From: Bdellovibrionales bacterium
GTDB taxonomy: Bacteria > Bdellovibrionota > Bdellovibrionia > Bdellovibrionales > UBA1609
DNA length: 64,000 nucleotides
Reading direction: 5' to 3'
Assembly: GCA_016716765.1 (NCBI GenBank)
Contig: JADJVA010000004.1
Coordinates: forward strand, 1-64,000
Shown: piece after piece, positions 61,774 through 64,000 of the stretch
How positions within the stretch are numbered: the first letter of the stretch is position 1
Layout: each line of letters begins with the position of its first letter
The notes under the pieces: model-generated
Told to the model about the DNA's origin: nothing
Seen by the model: the letters and a program-made list of their open reading frames with translations, nothing else
The model's database searches: none
Position numbers and translations under genes: made by a program

Positions 61774-61852
61774 CAACTGATTGATTGCCACGGAACAAAG
61801 CTCCGTTTCTTCCTTTCGCGGAGTCGCGTTTCAGTCACCCTTGCTCATTTTT

Positions 61853-62176
61853 TTAAAGGTCATTTTCTATTTCAATTTTTGCCGCTGCAAACTTGATCAT
61901 TATTTCTTCCACATCGTAAAACTCATCTTCAATTTTGACCCAATCCTTTTTTTCCACGTTGAACTGTTCTTTGGCGCGGCACCACTCATTGAACAGATGC
62001 CATTCCATTTTCTGAACGACGCGGCCATGAGGTAGCTTGCAGTGACCGCCGATCAGTTCCACCTTGGGATACCGGTCGTTGAGCAGTTGGATCGTGTGGC
62101 TTACAATGTCCACAGGCTGAACCTGCCTTTGTTTAAGTTCTGCTTTTGATATTCCCGATAATTTTATGGTCTCCAC
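61853..62176 (-). CDS. Small protein, paralogue of the 57.2-kb island protein
   Basis: 107 residues from a GTG with GGAG 7 bases upstream. It shares its start, EFYDV motif and ENDL end with the protein at 57229-57549. It follows the IS256-split gene after 14 bases on the same strand, so the two form an operon. Confidence 0.75.
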   Translation of the reverse strand: METIKLSGISKAELKQRQVQPVDIVSHTIQLLNDRYPKVELIGGHCKLPHGRVVQKMEWHLFNEWCRAKEQFNVEKKDWVKIEDEFYDVEEIMIKFAAAKIEIENDL

Positions 62177-62190
62177 GATTTTTCTCCGTC

Positions 62191-62428
62191 TTAATTTTGG
62201 TTAATGGTTATTGAGCGGTCCGCATTTTTTAACTGCTGATCTAAATGTCCAAGCTCATTTGATATTTCAAGGTTTGATTTTTTTTCATTGAGCCAATCCG
62301 AGATTTTATTAAAAACCAAAACGTCTTCTTCGCCGTGAGGCCGTCTTTTGCGATCCATAAAAACCGCGTACAGCCTTTCAAAGTAGGTCAGTTGGTGTTT
62401 TGAGAATCCAGGAGAAATCTCAAATCTA
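62191..62428 (-). pseudogene. 3' part of a gene split by the IS256 element
   Basis: An open frame reading RFEISPGFSKHQLTYFERLY, then FNKISDWLNEKKSNLEISNE, to a stop at 62191-62193. The matching upstream part is at 63831-64000. Joined across the IS, the sense is continuous (CLIF-RFEIS). Confidence 0.65.
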
Positions 62429-63830
62429 GTTGAAAGTTGAGGGCACCAGCCTTTCGTGGAATGATTCCACTATCTTACAAAAGAAAGGCACCCTCATGAA
62501 AAGAAGTACCAGACAGAGAAAGCAATCCGCAAATCAAATTCAGCAGCTGTTGGGCGAAGACAATTTTGCATTGAAAGTTGCTCAGACAATCCGTTGGGGA
62601 AAAGCATCGATCGACTCACTGAATCACGAAATAGGACGGATGTTGGTGGAGTCGATCCTGCTGATGGATCGGGAAAATATAGCAGGTCCCGATTACGCGC
62701 CGACAGGGGATATTTATAAGTGGGCCTCCCAGCGAGGGTCTGCGTTTATAGGTGACCAGAAAGTGGCGGTCATGGTGCCGCGACTTCGCGGCACTCGGGG
62801 TGAGGTCACTCTTCCCAGCTATGCAAAGCTCAGAGAACGTGGTCAGTTCTCAGAGGAGCTGCTGACGAAGATGATGTCAGGCTTATCGGCGCGCCGCTAT
62901 AGCGAAACTGTACAAGACGCCGCACACGCGTTTGGAGTGTCGCCATCGTCGGTCTCACGCCACTTTGTCGAGGCCACAAGCAAACAGTTGAAACAATTTT
63001 TAGAGCGAGATCTCTCTGAATTTGATCCCTTTGCCATCATGCTGGACAGCGTTCATCGCGGAGGAGTTGCATTTATCACCGCGCTTGGAATTTCAGTTGC
63101 GGGAAAGAAAATGGTGTTGGGCTACTGGGAAGGCGCCACGGAGAATAGCGACATTTGCAATGAATTATTGGCGGATCTTGAACATCGCAATCTCAACTTG
63201 ACCGCACGGGTGCTATTTGTAACTGACGGAGGCAAAGGTCTTATTAAGACTCTTCGCAACAAGTTCGGAAAGAAACTCATCCATCAACGTTGCACAATTC
63301 ACAAGGATCACAATCTACAAAAGCACCTCGCCAAGAAATACCGCAAGCGGATCCATCAACAATACGTGGCGGCTCTTGGGCATGGGAAATATGAAGACGC
63401 CAAGGCGGCACTGGAGACTTTGGAGCAGGAATTGATGCTAATCAATAGCTCAGCTGCGATGTCTCTCAGAGAGGCCCTTCCAGAGCTTTTAACCTTGCAT
63501 ATTTTGAACGTGCATAAGGATCTTTATAAAGCTCTTCATACAACAAATGGAATCGAGAATCTATTCTCGTCGGTTCGTCATCGAGAACACAACATCAAGA
63601 ATTATAACCCAGAATACAGAGGGAAGCGGCGAAAAGGAAAACTCTCGCAACGCTGGTTGGCGGCCGTGTTCCTGAAAGCGGAGGAAAACTTCCGTACGGT
63701 GAAGGGATACATGCACATCAAAACTGTGATCGCAAGAATTGAAAAATTGCAAATGGAAACCGTTGACAAAAAAATAGGAAAGGCAGCATAGTCAGACACG
63801 ATTTCACGAAAGCGGTTCCAGATTTTCAAC
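62429..63830 (+). mobile_element. IS256-family element
   Basis: Imperfect inverted repeats start GTTGAAAGTTGAGG (62429) and, in complement, GTTGAAAATCTGG (63830). One mutator-type transposase gene lies inside. A target duplication is not evident. Confidence 0.85.
62496..63791 (+). CDS. IS256-family (mutator-type) transposase, intact
   Basis: About 431 residues from the ATG at 62496. DDE residues: Asp in FAIMLDSVHRGG, Asp in VLFVTDGGKGL, Glu in TTNGIENLFSSVRHR, plus the family block HQRCTIHKDHNLQKHL. No frameshift, unlike the IS elements at 30-50 kb. A 22-residue upstream extension lies within the left terminal repeat and is excluded. Confidence 0.92.
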   Translation: MKRSTRQRKQSANQIQQLLGEDNFALKVAQTIRWGKASIDSLNHEIGRMLVESILLMDRENIAGPDYAPTGDIYKWASQRGSAFIGDQKVAVMVPRLRGTRGEVTLPSYAKLRERGQFSEELLTKMMSGLSARRYSETVQDAAHAFGVSPSSVSRHFVEATSKQLKQFLERDLSEFDPFAIMLDSVHRGGVAFITALGISVAGKKMVLGYWEGATENSDICNELLADLEHRNLNLTARVLFVTDGGKGLIKTLRNKFGKKLIHQRCTIHKDHNLQKHLAKKYRKRIHQQYVAALGHGKYEDAKAALETLEQELMLINSSAAMSLREALPELLTLHILNVHKDLYKALHTTNGIENLFSSVRHREHNIKNYNPEYRGKRRKGKLSQRWLAAVFLKAEENFRTVKGYMHIKTVIARIEKLQMETVDKKIGKAA

Positions 63831-64000
63831 TAAAAATGAGACATCTCCAGAATCCATGATCTGAAAAATCGCTGGCGGTCTTCATATCGTCAACGTAGCG
63901 GTAGTATTCTCGGGCTAAATAAGTAAATCGCACGTCATCGCTGACAATTTTTTGAGATTTATTGATCCACTTTTGATTGTCATTTGTTGGCCCTTGAACT
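63831..64000 (-). pseudogene. 5' part of the gene split by the IS256 element (runs off the window)
   Basis: An open frame on the minus strand entering from the right edge, reading QKWINKSQKIVSDDVRFTYL, then AREYYRYVDDMKTASDFSDH, up to the IS. No family recognised; helical and charged. Confidence 0.6.

Noticed and set aside
1..64000. CRISPR array
   Set aside because: No set of regularly spaced direct repeats with unique spacers was seen; the repeats found are tandem, inverted or IS-derived.

Overview
The window looks like the chromosome of a Gram-negative, deltaproteobacterial-type bacterium, most probably of the Bdellovibrio/Bdellovibrionota kind. That is an inference from several things seen together: many secreted lipoproteins, a small SWIB-domain protein with a lysine/alanine-rich tail, a NamZ-type peptidoglycan hydrolase, an HDOD/response-regulator/kinase set, PurE/PurK, and frequent GTG/TTG starts. 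No rRNA or taxonomic marker is present to prove it.

Region 1 (1-28.7 kb) is mostly housekeeping. It holds an SGNH hydrolase with a NamZ-like muramidase; a signalling operon (response regulator, HDOD protein, PAS histidine kinase); purK-purE; two dihydrouridine synthases, glutaredoxin and a methyltransferase; fumC; a LOG-family phosphoribohydrolase; an EEP phosphatase; a TauE exporter; ettA; a J-domain protein; the SWIB protein; map; ahcY; smr-orn; a serine hydrolase and an S9 peptidase (each broken by one frameshift); and proB-proA. A 102-bp perfect inverted repeat fills the gap between ettA and the J-domain gene.

Region 2 (28.7-52.6 kb) is an insertion-sequence graveyard. After tRNA-Asp comes a group II intron whose reverse transcriptase is split by an IS21-family element. 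It is followed by an intact ISL3 transposase gene, an IS66 element, ISL3 debris, an orphan winged-helix gene with a truncated partner, an IS3 element, a Doc toxin-antitoxin pair, a beta-helix lipoprotein, chimeric IS debris, a symporter fragment, a 783-residue repeat protein, a second SGNH gene cut by another IS21-family element with clean 7-bp target duplications, and a GH5 glycosidase lipoprotein. Nearly every transposase except ISL3 carries single-base indels, mostly in homopolymers.

Region 3 (52.6-64 kb) is probably an integrated element. It starts at a 47-nt 3' fragment of tRNA-Gly(GCC), the usual scar of tRNA-targeted integration, oriented so that the element lies to the right. It carries an unrecognised 599-residue protein, a C5-cytosine/N6-adenine methyltransferase fusion, two paralogous small proteins, an XRE regulator beside AT-rich inverted repeats, a lipoprotein, small membrane proteins, a winged-helix protein, and an IS256-family element that has split another island gene. 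No integrase lies inside the window.
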